Origin: Pelagicoccus sp. SDUM812005
GTDB lineage: Bacteria > Verrucomicrobiota > Verrucomicrobiia > Opitutales > Opitutaceae
Assembly (NCBI RefSeq): GCF_031127875.1
Contig: NZ_JARXIA010000004.1
Location: forward strand, 1 to 64,000
Direction: 5' to 3'
DNA length: 64,000 bases
Shown: piece after piece, positions 28,301-35,531 of the stretch
How the letters are laid out: every line of letters starts with the position of its first letter
Numbering within the stretch: position 1 is the stretch's first letter
Translations under genes and position numbers: made by a program
Notes under the pieces: generated by a model
What the model saw: the letters and a program-made list of their open reading frames with translations, nothing else
What the model was told of the DNA's origin: nothing
Databases searched by the model: none

Positions 28301-28306
28301 CTATGA
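22352..28306 (+). CDS. Giant secreted multidomain clan-A glycosidase with hexapeptide-repeat and dockerin-like C-terminus
   Basis: 1984 residues from the ATG at 22352, where a Sec signal peptide starts. Order: catalytic region ~30-810 related to the glycosidases at 37417 and 39898, with likely acid/base E309 (ANEPNY) and nucleophile E493 (FDSEYHGF); three homologous lectin-like (concanavalin-type) modules at ~820-1031, ~1152-1370 and ~1472-1695; two Ig-like modules at ~1043-1135 and ~1375-1468, each with SGPDWLxxxPxGTLSG; thrombospondin-3-type calcium repeats ~1700-1800; a left-handed beta-helix hexapeptide series ~1804-1922; and a dockerin-like pair from ~1927 (GDVSGDGVVDRADLN, then DYDEDGVVTRGDY). 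The fold resembles GH42/GH50/GH167-type enzymes that attack beta-galactosides. It probably degrades a galactan outside the cell and is anchored through its dockerin-like end. Family number not certain. Confidence 0.85.
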   Translation: MKNTLIGISVGLCLTLTPSTPLFADSVYDGPTTDEVFQQLLSDVDVRASILADKIAQARAAGLSTDYARVSQITIDNYRHGISLWDRENNEVVQEAYARLGGSQNDPVGPVGLPFDQLADAVKLADDAIAELDRQLSGEIFLRRPKDLSESSAKFVGPLLVQDGQPIYQSKFFWGKNGDSEGDFHEAYGYMGEHYLAVIDLLDPNSEEPTNPTAIAPWRESFLRNSFETVIDQKRAPIQVFLGHVVPNNHFLREDFPEAFEAGDRLFTEYDFDNPNVREWLDTLLTNQLATAREVAGDDVEIMTMLANEPNYAISQGGRYVGSGVSSYTMEKYAAWLEAKYGSIAGLNAVYGTSHADFEEVKATYTIPLRTSYRGGPVWYDWMRFNMDRTNEWFQFLHDTAKEADPLNKTHIKMWGEGAMFTDFADEGIDFEYVINMVDVPGFDNHAVPFGAEWDVRFDQAWRGRYIMDWRAQSLNIEFTKSLAPDKPFFDSEYHGFTGGRFIDFHAEPEYVRAALWGSALDGVNLLNAWLYNREYGSDAIRTTAYVGTSDSQPIQMDAFGRTFKELNAFGAEVSQLVPNERYNLVYYSRDASIQDGEYPEKMADTWEAVRILNIPSGFVTANTLPNVGTAQTVIVPPTAHISDEDLAALEAFNSSGGSVVVVDPDHTFAFDEMGYPQDGIAGLTPLATVEYGEVFDMADALAPVLESRAPAMPLDITIEDAFYDESYGVLTYQYEDVDTGEAVVALLNVSQGKRWAILRQEDGVPQRVDDLISGNSASHLIEMKPYDMRLLRASVATVEEPADPGNRGGGELNPPIEFTYDFSEAPYLDGPIDGQDGWAGRHFVDGDSLLLDQSGNFLFARQSQGLNASEYDEFCVSTVFSFSEDGAWRNNRQFYSIVLSDEAGGGDQIRARISRSADDSYQVSIFTAPGAPQVAFSNFSDSLLGFDGAANTIVDSDLLEMSLTLTRGATAADWTYTFRIDNLTVGENAFLSSGTLVSTQGFYDSDFYYGGITNAQDNVAINNVRVYETKLCGAQTTIVDPDNQAPYWTFSELTKLNANVDSDYSGYIAVDARDPESDALNFRKLSGPDWLVLEPNGTLSGTPSVDDLGLNVFQVEVSATGGNDIATLNITVDEALPPEPDHDYGTAPAMLYDFGDTDVYSDGAVAGQDGWIGGNLHLIDDGKLRLTQGTDWVYSFQGEGVGTAGKNAFTVSVAFGFAEEGGFVNAKQFMNVVLNDENNNSNSQIRAAFRRASNNDYAISLFNELGAVGDSYIPFKADLIGLDIDSNQDLYSDILILSLTVVKGATPEDWVYLIEVDNATTGENVARRTGSMATGEDLFNASRLYGGINGGQIVDAGVEERVVFGVTVEADTLNAPPTFLADPIYGADATEVTDYVGSLAGTAQDPDGDDLTYSKVSGPDWLQVAPDGTLSGLPVCDDVGENEFVVRVEATGGSSTATLNITVGSLPFAPYMTYDFSTGYDDGPLEGQRCWEGVRGTHAIDSGVLVMSDANNGISNFQSRGLSSAVYDSYFLSAQFSFSETGDYRLRKQFFSILLNDGITNGTPFRIRYFRINDNEYEMLLGNDLQDTVGNIRFSAAELGLDVDANDDLDSDVLEMMLELKKAGITDTPTGPVYNWTFEMAMYNVSQGGVLVAKSTGEITSGEGLYNAPVLYGGIQGTQVDTTQVVNRKVYSVTIGGDIDSDGDGVPDAEDAFPNDPSETQDTDSDGVGDNADAFPNDPTETTDTDGDGVGDNSDAFPNDPNESVDTDEDGIGDNADNCPTIANDAQIDVNGDGYGDDCVGTDLKVAEGVVIGYAPVIGQGVSIHKNTIIGDHVVLADGVSIHKDVTTGDFLTVGEGTTIKKDVVLGDGVVIGDDTSIEHGVLIGSEVLIGSGVKIGHGSVIESGAKIGDGVQIAPNTTVPAGIPGDVSGDGVVDRADLNVVRGALGSRVGDANYIAEIDYDEDGVVTRGDYATWYRIARRSL

Positions 28307-28338
28307 GGATAGCCAAGCGAGAAATGGAGCAAAACAAT

Positions 28339-28950
28339 ATGACTAAAATGAAACTTGATATGATAACGAAATTTGGTTCGCGTGCATTCTTAGGTGCAGC
28401 TTCGTTATTCTGTGTGTCGACGGCGCAAGCGATCTCCTATAGCTTCACCATTCAGGAGTCCGATATAAAGGTTGGGGAAACTTTCGACGTAGCCTTCACG
28501 GCGACCTTTGACGCCGACTATTTCCTCGACTACTTCGCGTTCGATGTCGGAGTCGATCCTGTCACCCTGACAAGCTCAAGTGGCATGGTTCGATACCTAG
28601 GCGCGTCAGTAAACGGTTCGCTATTCGATACCTCCTTCCTGTCTGAGGTCAGTGCTCTGGGGGATACGCCGGCGTTCGCAGGAGGTACGGATCTACTGCT
28701 GGCGACCCTTAGTTTTGAAGCTCTTGCTCCGGGCTCCGAGAGTGTCTCGCTTTCGGGGGCGTTGAATGACTTCGCCGGCATCGTCGTTTCCAAGGAAGCT
28801 GGGCCAGGCCTGTTCGATTTCAACGTTATCGAATCCGATATCGAGGCTCGTTTGGACGTACGGGTAAGCGCGGTGCCTGACTCTCCGCTGTACGGCGCCG
28901 TGCCCGTTCTGCTGATCGGAATGCTTGCCTTTCATCGGAAGCGATCTTAG
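28339..28950 (+). CDS. Cohesin-like protein with VPDSG/PEP-CTERM-like sorting tail
   Basis: 203 residues from ATG 28339, preceded by GGAG at 9-base spacing; an upstream in-frame ATG at 28303 overlaps the stop of the giant gene (ATGA) and would add 12 residues. A signal peptide ends near VSTAQA. The middle (~25-165) reads like a cohesin domain: VGETFDVAFTATF, YFAFDVGVDPVTLT, then LLATLSFEALAPGSESVSL. The C-terminus has VPDSPLYG, a hydrophobic helix and HRKRS, the layout of VPDSG/PEP-CTERM tails processed by exosortase. Next to a gene whose product ends in a dockerin-like pair, it looks like an envelope anchor for that enzyme. Cohesin identity is a reading by eye, moderately sure. Confidence 0.65.
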   Translation: MTKMKLDMITKFGSRAFLGAASLFCVSTAQAISYSFTIQESDIKVGETFDVAFTATFDADYFLDYFAFDVGVDPVTLTSSSGMVRYLGASVNGSLFDTSFLSEVSALGDTPAFAGGTDLLLATLSFEALAPGSESVSLSGALNDFAGIVVSKEAGPGLFDFNVIESDIEARLDVRVSAVPDSPLYGAVPVLLIGMLAFHRKRS

Positions 28951-28986
28951 GCCGCGATTGACTTGATACAGTCGATATAACTTAAG

Positions 28987-29020
28987 ACCGGTCCACTCGA
29001 AAGGGTGGACCGGTTTTTTT
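28987..29020 (+). terminator. Terminator after the cohesin-like gene
   Basis: ACCGGTCCAC (28987-28996) and GTGGACCGGT (29005-29014) form a perfect 10-bp stem with an 8-base loop, followed by a T run to 29020. It closes the giant glycosidase operon. Confidence 0.95.
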
Positions 29021-29154
29021 AGAGATTCTTCGAGTGTGCTTAGCTTAAAAACGAGAGAACCGGGCAATAAATACCCCTCCGAACTCGAGAATGCAGCTAT
29101 GCGATTCTTATACTTTTGAAAAAGTTACTCCCGTCACTTCGTTGATTGGTGGAT

Positions 29155-29173
29155 GGAGCTGCTTGTCAGCTCC
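29155..29173 (+). other. Perfect 7-bp dyad upstream of P6
   Basis: GGAGCTG-CTTGT-CAGCTCC lies 45 bp before the distal half-site of P6, with no T run. Function unknown; it may be an additional operator. The rest of 29021-29217 shows no gene. Confidence 0.35.
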
Positions 29174-29217
29174 TCCAGCCGGCGGCCAAAGGTATCTTAT
29201 ATCGTTGCGACGATTTC

Positions 29218-29272
29218 ATGCATAGGAAAGGTCAAAATGTGCATAGCTAGTTGTTGTGAGGGTGGCTATGAT
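29218..29272 (+). promoter_or_regulatory. Direct-repeat operator and promoter P6 for GH29
   Basis: ATGCATAGG (29218) and GTGCATAGC (29239) are near-identical half-sites 21 bp apart. TATGAT at 29267-29272 follows the proximal one after 22 bp. The predicted transcript start (29278-29280) is immediately before the ATG at 29281, so the mRNA would be leaderless or nearly so. Confidence 0.75.
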
Positions 29273-29280
29273 AGACGGGT

Positions 29281-30663
29281 ATGTTTAAAGCCAAATCGTC
29301 TTATGTACGACTACGAGATCTGTCCTTGGTTGCAGTCTTGGCGGTTGTTTGTACCCAGTCCCTCGCGCGTAGAGCCATGGCCAACGATGTTGTACGTGAC
29401 TTTCTGAACCTGAAGTTCGGCATGTTCATTCATTACAATATGGGCACCTATCATGCGGAGCAATGGGCCAATCCGGGGCATGATCCCAAATCTTTTGCGC
29501 CCGCCGGTTTGGATTGTTCTCAATGGGCGAAGGCGGCCAAGTCGGCGAAGATGAACTATGCGGTCTTTACTACCAAGCATCATGACGGGTTTTGCCTTTG
29601 GGATACTGAGGTGACTAACTACGACATCGCGAGTAGCGCCTATTCAGGCGACATCGTGCAGGAGTATGCGGATGCATTTCGAGCGGAGGGGATCGCGGTT
29701 GGTTTGTACTTCTCGGTTTGGGATCGTCAGCACCAGATCGAGCATGGTGCGATTACGCCTGAGAAGGTTGAATTTACGAAGCGCCAGCTAACCGAACTGC
29801 TTACGAACTACGGCGAAATCGTTTGTATTGTGATCGATGGCTGGGGGTCGCGTTGGGGCCGTGGACCCAACTTCGAGGAATTGCCGTTTGAGGTGCTCGC
29901 TGACCACATTCAATCGATTCAGCCGGATTGCCTGGTCATTAACCACAGCTGCCGGGCGGATTTGGCCTTCACGGACGTCGTTCATTACGAAGCGACGCAT
30001 GGGCAGCATATTCCATACGATAATACCTTCCCCTCCCAGCAGGGGCCAACGCTGCAACCCTCTTGGTTCTGGGAGAAGCACTTCGCGGATCTCGAACTGA
30101 AGTCAGTCGAGTCGGTTCTGCAGGAGCTGAAGTTTTCGAACTCGCACTTGAGTAACTACTTGTTGAACGCGGCGCCAAATGACGAAGGTCTGATGGATGA
30201 GAATGTGCTTCGTCGACTGGCGGAAATAGGAGAAGCGATTGAGTTCACGCCACCATTGCAGTCTCTTCCTGAGCTGCAGCCGACGAATAAGAATGTAACG
30301 GCGAGGGTTTCGAGTCGATCGAATGGAACAGCTACGGATCCTGCGAATGTTTTGGACAGTAACCTATTCACTGGCTGGAAGGCATCCGCGGAGGATGATT
30401 CTGCTTGGATCGAGCTCGATTTCTCCAAGCCAGAACGTTTCAACTTTCTGTCCATGCACGGTGGATACAAAAAGGCTATCCAGAGATATGTTGTGGAAGC
30501 TTTGATCGAAGGCGAGTGGAAGGAGCTTTACAGAGCAGGTCCGATTACCTTCCACGAGAAGCATCACTTCGGAGACGTGACCGCTCAGAAGTATCGGCTG
30601 CGAGTTCTCGAAAAGGCGGGGACACCTGAAATCGTGGAGATGACCTTCGTGCGTTACGAGTAG
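29281..30663 (+). CDS. GH29 alpha-L-fucosidase-family enzyme with C-terminal F5/8-type domain
   Basis: 460 residues. The start at 29281 is supported by a signal peptide (MFKAKSSYVRLRDLSLVAVL, ending near RRAMA). The GH29 barrel has FGMFIHYNMGTYH (47-59), TKHHDGFCLWDT (99-109) and the nucleophile aspartate D186 (VCIVIDGWGSRWG). Residues ~290-460 look like a discoidin (F5/8 type C, CBM32-like) sugar-binding domain: TARVSSRSNG...DSNLFTGWKA, then WIELDFSKPE. Family members release alpha-L-fucose, but GH29 also includes relatives acting on other sugars, and no second fucose-pathway gene is obvious here. It is a single-gene unit under P6, so it is part of the regulon. Substrate therefore open. Confidence 0.88.
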   Translation: MFKAKSSYVRLRDLSLVAVLAVVCTQSLARRAMANDVVRDFLNLKFGMFIHYNMGTYHAEQWANPGHDPKSFAPAGLDCSQWAKAAKSAKMNYAVFTTKHHDGFCLWDTEVTNYDIASSAYSGDIVQEYADAFRAEGIAVGLYFSVWDRQHQIEHGAITPEKVEFTKRQLTELLTNYGEIVCIVIDGWGSRWGRGPNFEELPFEVLADHIQSIQPDCLVINHSCRADLAFTDVVHYEATHGQHIPYDNTFPSQQGPTLQPSWFWEKHFADLELKSVESVLQELKFSNSHLSNYLLNAAPNDEGLMDENVLRRLAEIGEAIEFTPPLQSLPELQPTNKNVTARVSSRSNGTATDPANVLDSNLFTGWKASAEDDSAWIELDFSKPERFNFLSMHGGYKKAIQRYVVEALIEGEWKELYRAGPITFHEKHHFGDVTAQKYRLRVLEKAGTPEIVEMTFVRYE

Positions 30664-30902
30664 GGTAGCGCAAATTGTGCAAGTGAAAGCTCTTGAAAAT
30701 CTTCGGCTGATCCAGCGTCCTTCGTGGGAGGTGGGTATTCGCGTTCGTCCGACAGTTCTTATCCCCCTTGAGTGCGCCAACGATTCTCGTATCTGATTCG
30801 CAGGTACACGGATCTGTGCATACTCGCGGTCCGGATCGTGAATGAAAAAACGACTTGCCTATAAAGTGCGAGGGAGCGAACGCGTTTTTGAGAAGTCGTT
30901 TT

Positions 30903-30958
30903 CTGAATAAGCAAGAGCGTAAAGTGCATAGCGTAAAGCGCGTCAGTTCTGCTAGTAT
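30903..30958 (+). promoter_or_regulatory. Operator and promoter P7 for the six-gene sulfatase/glycosidase operon
   Basis: GTGCAT at 30924-30929 (in GTAAAGTGCATAGCG) is followed after 23 bp by TAGTAT at 30953-30958. The distal half at 30903 is CTGAAT, a one-base variant of CTGCAT, exactly 21 bp upstream. Expected transcript start near 30965. Nothing else was recognised in the gap 30664-30902. Confidence 0.65.
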
Positions 30959-31044
30959 ACCATGCCCCAAAAGCCCGCGCCTCCGCAAACGCCATACCGC
31001 GTCGATGAACTGCGGCGCTTGCGGTCGAGTGGTCCGTTGACAAG

Positions 31045-32526
31045 ATGAAAGTTCCTGCAGTTTTTTTTACCAGATCCCTCGCTAAGCTCTTGATTGGGCT
31101 TGTTGTTCTTTCGATCGCGGCTGTCTCGAGATTGTACGGCGAGGAGCGGCCGAATATCTTGCTTATCCTCGCCGACGACCTTGGCTATGGAGATGTAGGC
31201 TTCAACGGATCGGAAGACATTGTAACGCCAGAGTTGGACCGGCTCGCGAAAGAGGGCACTGTATTCTCCTCCGCGTATGCGGTGCACCCGTTTTGCGGGC
31301 CGAGTCGGATGGCCCTTTTGACAGGCCGTTATCCTCACGCAATCGGAGTACCATACAATCTTCCGAGCTACAGTTCGGGACGTCACAGGGACAAAGGTGT
31401 CCCGACGGCTGAGGTCTTACTGAGTTCCGTTTTGAAGAACGCCGGCTATGCGACAGGCCTAATGGGCAAATGGCACCTAGGACATGCTCCCGAGTTTCAT
31501 CCGAACCAGCGAGGGTTTGACGAATTCTATGGCTTTCTAGGTGGGGGTATTCTCTATTTCGGTCCGTATCAGGCTCAGAACGAGGAAGGTACAGTTTGGG
31601 ATTATCGCGTGTATCCAGAATACAATGGCGTTTCTGATAAAACCCTCGGCAAGGACGACTACATGACGGATATCTTGAGCGATAAGGGCGTCGAATTCAT
31701 TCGCAAACAGTCGAAAAGTGATGCCCCGTTCTTCCTATTCATGTCCTACAACGCTCCGCACACGCTGCTCGCAGCGAAGCAGGATGACTTGGATCGTTTT
31801 CCAGCGCTGGAGGGAAAGCGAAAGATCTATGCCGCGATGGTGTATGCTCTCGATCGCGGGGTGGGGCGCTTAGTCGACGCTCTGGAGGAAACCAAGGAAC
31901 TAGAGAATACCCTGATCGTGTTCTTCAGCGACAATGGGGGGCGTCTCGACCAAGGCGCTTCGAATGGAGAGTTGAGGGGTGCAAAGGGTGATGTGCAGGA
32001 AGGTGGCTTTCGGACGCCGATGTTCATGCATTGGCCTGAGGGAATCGAGCGTCGCCAGATCATAGATACACCAGTCAGCGCTTTGGATTTGTTTCCGAGC
32101 TTCGCACGGATTGCGAATGCAGAACTCGCTGAAAACGAAATCTTGGATGGGGTCGATATCTTGCCTCTGCTGCGTGGAGAGCCTTCTGAGGCTGATGATA
32201 GGGCGATCTTTGCGGCTCGACACCGGATGGTTCATACCGAGGTCAGCGGACGCAACGATCGTTGGAAGCTGATTTGGGAAAGCGAGGAAGGTCCGTGGCG
32301 GCTCTACGATCTTGAAACGGATATTTCCGAACAACATGACCTGAGCGATGTGTATCCAGCTCAAGTAAGTGCCCTCCTCGATGACATCGGCAGTTGGTTG
32401 TCAGAACATATTGAACCGCTCTGGTTTTATTCTGAAGAGGAAGCGGAAGCTTGGGCTCGCGAAGACATGCCGAAATATGAAGAAATGCTATCCGGTGATT
32501 CGGATGCGTCGGAAGTTGCCCATTAG
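31045..32526 (+). CDS. Secreted S1-family sulfatase, paralogue of the one at 5252
   Basis: 493 residues with a Sec signal peptide (SLAKLLIGLVVLSIAAVSRL). Metal site DD (44-45), formylglycine motif CGPSR (C84), GKWHLGH and FFSDNGG are present. It matches the sulfatase at 5252 along its length, including LDRGVGxLVDAL, RHRxxxxEVSGRxDxWK and the WF-S-EEEAE-W tail, so the pair arose by duplication. It is the first gene of the operon driven by P7; the FG-GAP gene follows 10 bp after its stop. Sulfate position and sugar are unknown, but repeated copies within one regulon suggest a polymer with more than one sulfation pattern. Confidence 0.9.
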   Translation: MKVPAVFFTRSLAKLLIGLVVLSIAAVSRLYGEERPNILLILADDLGYGDVGFNGSEDIVTPELDRLAKEGTVFSSAYAVHPFCGPSRMALLTGRYPHAIGVPYNLPSYSSGRHRDKGVPTAEVLLSSVLKNAGYATGLMGKWHLGHAPEFHPNQRGFDEFYGFLGGGILYFGPYQAQNEEGTVWDYRVYPEYNGVSDKTLGKDDYMTDILSDKGVEFIRKQSKSDAPFFLFMSYNAPHTLLAAKQDDLDRFPALEGKRKIYAAMVYALDRGVGRLVDALEETKELENTLIVFFSDNGGRLDQGASNGELRGAKGDVQEGGFRTPMFMHWPEGIERRQIIDTPVSALDLFPSFARIANAELAENEILDGVDILPLLRGEPSEADDRAIFAARHRMVHTEVSGRNDRWKLIWESEEGPWRLYDLETDISEQHDLSDVYPAQVSALLDDIGSWLSEHIEPLWFYSEEEAEAWAREDMPKYEEMLSGDSDASEVAH

Positions 32527-32536
32527 TATTAGATTT

Positions 32537-34408
32537 ATGTTAACCCCATTTTATCAAATCGCTAAACTGGCGGTACTTTGCTGTGCCCCTTTTACCTTGA
32601 ACAGTCAGTGTTCTGCGTCCGGTGCTGTCCCTGGAAATACGTCTTTCGTTTCCGCGGGAAATGACTTTCCGAGAGTCGAAAAGAACCTGCGTAAATGGGA
32701 ATCACCCATTGTGGCCGACCTCGACCAGGATGGTTGGGTTGACATGATTCTAAACGAGCATGGCTATGCCATTCAGATCGTTTGGAATAATGAGGGGACT
32801 TATGCAAAGCCTTGGGACCTGCTAATGGGCGATGCTCATGGCATTACGGTCGGTGACTACGATCAGGACGGCTTGTACGAGATGGTCGTTTCTCGCGGTG
32901 GAGGTTCTGGCAGCAATGCCCGCAATTCGATCGTCTACAAGGTTGGCAAGGATCGGAGCTTTGAGCGATTGCCTGAGTTTGACGAACCGCTGGCATTCAT
33001 GAGGGGGCGCACCGTCGTTTTTCTGGATGGTGACAAAGACGGAGATTTGGATCTTTTGAACTTCGCTTTTCCTTCCCGGGAGAAGAAAGGCTCGAGCGAG
33101 AATTACGTGTACGGAAACGATGGTGTCGGAGGACTGACGGTTCGATCAATGTTGCCGTTCACGCCCCGAAATGGACAAAAAGTAGCGGTTACGGATTTCG
33201 ACAGCGATGCCATCGATGATCTGGTATTGTACGGGGATGGACCAATTCGCGCTTTTCAGGGAAAAGGAAATTTGAGCTACGAGGAAGTGGGGGATCGTGT
33301 ATTTGACGGAAAGATACATGATGTTACCGGTATTGTCGAAATCGACTACGATAACGACGGAGACTTCGACCTGTTCTTGTCTCGTGGGAAAGAGTTCGAA
33401 TCGGGAAGCACCTTCTACGATCCCGAAGGTCAGGTTTGGGGCTTTTACGCGCTGCGGGAAAACGTCTGGTTCGATGAGCTAACGATCGGGGATGTATTGT
33501 TCCTCGAGAACTACCAGTCGCCGTGGCCCAACAAGAAAATTTTCACGGGCGAGCCTGCCCATTCGTACGAGTTCGAGGGCGAGACGCATTCGGGTAAAGA
33601 CATACGTTTTGTGAACAGCGATACACTCGGCTGGCCTGACCACCTTACGCACCGAGGGTTGTATCTTGGTTTTGTGGGCAACGAAAAATGGCGCTTCGTC
33701 GCTCAAGCCGGTTCTCCAATGTCAGCAGTGGTACATGGTGTGAAGAACCTGCCTGCTTCATTAGGTGAGGAAGGACCAGAAGATATTTTGTTGGAGAATC
33801 GCGATGGCAAATACGTCGATGTGAGCCGAGACGCTGGCCTATCTATTCAAGGGCACTCGTTTGGTGTTGCGGCGGGTGATTTCGACAACAACGGATTTCA
33901 AGACCTCTTGGTGATCCGTCGTGGAAACTTGGTGACAGCGAACGAGTCCGTTCTTTGGTTGAATCAAGGTGACGGCAAGTTCAAGCAATCAAGTTCGCAT
34001 GGCGTGATTTCTCCCGAGCTGGGAGCGATCGGATTCGGGGCGATCGCCTACGATTACAATAAGGATGGGAAACTCGATATCCTGCTCGGAAACGAGCGCG
34101 GCAAGTGGCATCTGTTTCGCAACGAAGCTCTCGTGGTTGGCAATTACCTGACTGTCGATGTCGGAGCACCAGGCAAGGGTAGAGCCACGGCGCTCGGAGC
34201 AATCGTTACCGTAGAGGCAGGCGACCTCGTGCAAAGCAAAAGAGTCGGTTCCGATGGAGCTCCGTATTCAAGAGGCTACGACAGGTACGTGTATTTCGGA
34301 TTGGGGGCCTTCGAGGGCTCTGCGAAGGTAACGGTTACGCTCAGTAACGGAGAAACGTTCGAACGAGTCGTTAAATCCGGGAACCGGACTGTGGAGATCG
34401 AGCGGTAA
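32537..34408 (+). CDS. Secreted FG-GAP/VCBS beta-propeller protein with ASPIC/UnbV C-terminus
   Basis: 623 residues from the ATG at 32537, which gives a signal peptide (FYQIAKLAVLCCAPF, cysteines near 15-16) and follows the sulfatase stop by 10 bp. Repeated calcium-binding FG-GAP loops are visible: ADLDQDGWVDMIL, GDYDQDGLYEMVV, FLDGDKDGDLDLL, DYDNDGDFDLFLS, GDFDNNGFQDLLV, DYNKDGKLDILL. The end (ALGAIVTVEAGD...SDGAPYSRGYDRYVYFGLG) is the ASPIC/UnbV module. No hydrolase or lyase motif is recognised. It is a paralogue of the protein at 35532 and sits between sulfatase and glycosidase genes, so it probably binds or processes the same polysaccharide at the cell surface. Function unknown. Confidence 0.8.
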   Translation: MLTPFYQIAKLAVLCCAPFTLNSQCSASGAVPGNTSFVSAGNDFPRVEKNLRKWESPIVADLDQDGWVDMILNEHGYAIQIVWNNEGTYAKPWDLLMGDAHGITVGDYDQDGLYEMVVSRGGGSGSNARNSIVYKVGKDRSFERLPEFDEPLAFMRGRTVVFLDGDKDGDLDLLNFAFPSREKKGSSENYVYGNDGVGGLTVRSMLPFTPRNGQKVAVTDFDSDAIDDLVLYGDGPIRAFQGKGNLSYEEVGDRVFDGKIHDVTGIVEIDYDNDGDFDLFLSRGKEFESGSTFYDPEGQVWGFYALRENVWFDELTIGDVLFLENYQSPWPNKKIFTGEPAHSYEFEGETHSGKDIRFVNSDTLGWPDHLTHRGLYLGFVGNEKWRFVAQAGSPMSAVVHGVKNLPASLGEEGPEDILLENRDGKYVDVSRDAGLSIQGHSFGVAAGDFDNNGFQDLLVIRRGNLVTANESVLWLNQGDGKFKQSSSHGVISPELGAIGFGAIAYDYNKDGKLDILLGNERGKWHLFRNEALVVGNYLTVDVGAPGKGRATALGAIVTVEAGDLVQSKRVGSDGAPYSRGYDRYVYFGLGAFEGSAKVTVTLSNGETFERVVKSGNRTVEIER

Positions 34409-34468
34409 GCGATTTCGTTTTGGTGGACTGTTTTCAATTAGGATAAATAAAAACCCATAGACTTCGTT

Positions 34469-35518
34469 ATGCGCGGATTATTGCGGCCTTTTCTTCAAGG
34501 TGCCCTTCATCTTGTAATACTTACTTGCATACATGCTTCGCACGCCAATGCGCAGCCGCAGCCCGCCCGGCTCTTTGTCGAGCTTCCCGAGTATTGTCCA
34601 ACGCCAGACGCCTTCGACATCGCTCCGGACGGGAGCCTTACGCTTTCTTGTCCCAATTTCGCAGACCGCGATTCGCCCAGCGTGCTCATGCGGATCACCC
34701 CCGATGGAACTGTATCCAAAATCTGCGAGATTCCCGGATTGTCCGAAGGTCAAAAGGGTATCGCCATGGGGATCGCCTACGGCCCGGAGGGCGAACTCTA
34801 CGTGTGCAATCCCAAGGGTGGCGACCGTGGGAGGATCTTGCGAATGACCTTTACCAGGGACGGATCTTTGGCCCGGACGGAGGTCGTGGCTGAGGGCATG
34901 GCCTGTCCTAACGGGATTCGCTATCACGAGGGCGCGGTTTACGTTACTCAACCGCAGTTGCCGAAGTTTGGAACCGAGAAGAACACCGGCGGGCTGTATC
35001 GTTTTTTGGTTACCGATCGCAATGTACAGGTCAATAACGACGCCAGTGATACGAACCTGGTTTTCACCGCTGAAACGCAGAATCCGGAAAAGCAATTCGG
35101 CTTGGATGGTCTGGTATTTACGGCCGCTGGAAGTCTGTTGGTGGGGGATCTCGGTGATGGAACGATCTACGAACTGAAATTCGAGGCAGACGGTTCGCTC
35201 GACAGCTCAAGCTTGTACGCCCAGCTGCCGCGTGACGCTGGGATCGATGGGATTCATATTGATGACAAGGGGAACGTCTACGCGGCTGGCCTTCGCCAGA
35301 ACCAGATCCTAAAAGTGGATACGAAAGGGCAGGTCCATGTGATTGCCCAGTATCCGGATAACGACGGATCCAATGGTCAGATCGACCAGCCTTCAGATCT
35401 CTTTGTCTACGGGAACAAGCTGGTTATAGCCAACTTCGATTTGATGACGGGTGCTGATATGGTGAATACAAAACACGAGGCACCGTTCACGCTATCGTAT
35501 ATCGAACTAGAGGATTAG
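34469..35518 (+). CDS. Secreted SMP-30/gluconolactonase-like beta-propeller protein
   Basis: 349 residues with a signal peptide (LQGALHLVILTCIHASHANA). The sequence shows SMP-30/gluconolaconase/LRE-like propeller signatures: PDAFDIAPDGSLTLSCPN, GIAYGPEGELYVCNP, CPNGIRYHEGAVYVTQ, GLDGLVFTAAGSLLVGDLGDGTIYEL, GIDGIHIDDKGNVYAAG and QPSDLFVYGNKLVIAN. Family members hydrolyse sugar lactones using a single metal ion, although many secreted relatives are uncharacterised. It lies in the P7 operon between two FG-GAP/ASPIC proteins. A role opening a lactone or acting on an oligosaccharide end outside the cytoplasm is possible; a purely binding role is the alternative. Confidence 0.75.
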   Translation: MRGLLRPFLQGALHLVILTCIHASHANAQPQPARLFVELPEYCPTPDAFDIAPDGSLTLSCPNFADRDSPSVLMRITPDGTVSKICEIPGLSEGQKGIAMGIAYGPEGELYVCNPKGGDRGRILRMTFTRDGSLARTEVVAEGMACPNGIRYHEGAVYVTQPQLPKFGTEKNTGGLYRFLVTDRNVQVNNDASDTNLVFTAETQNPEKQFGLDGLVFTAAGSLLVGDLGDGTIYELKFEADGSLDSSSLYAQLPRDAGIDGIHIDDKGNVYAAGLRQNQILKVDTKGQVHVIAQYPDNDGSNGQIDQPSDLFVYGNKLVIANFDLMTGADMVNTKHEAPFTLSYIELED

Positions 35519-35531
35519 AGGCTATCAAACT

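Noticed and set aside
30962-31048. 28-codon frame ending in ATGA overlap with the P7 sulfatase
   Set aside because: Its ATG lies at or just before the predicted transcript start, so it may not be in the mRNA; no Shine-Dalgarno.
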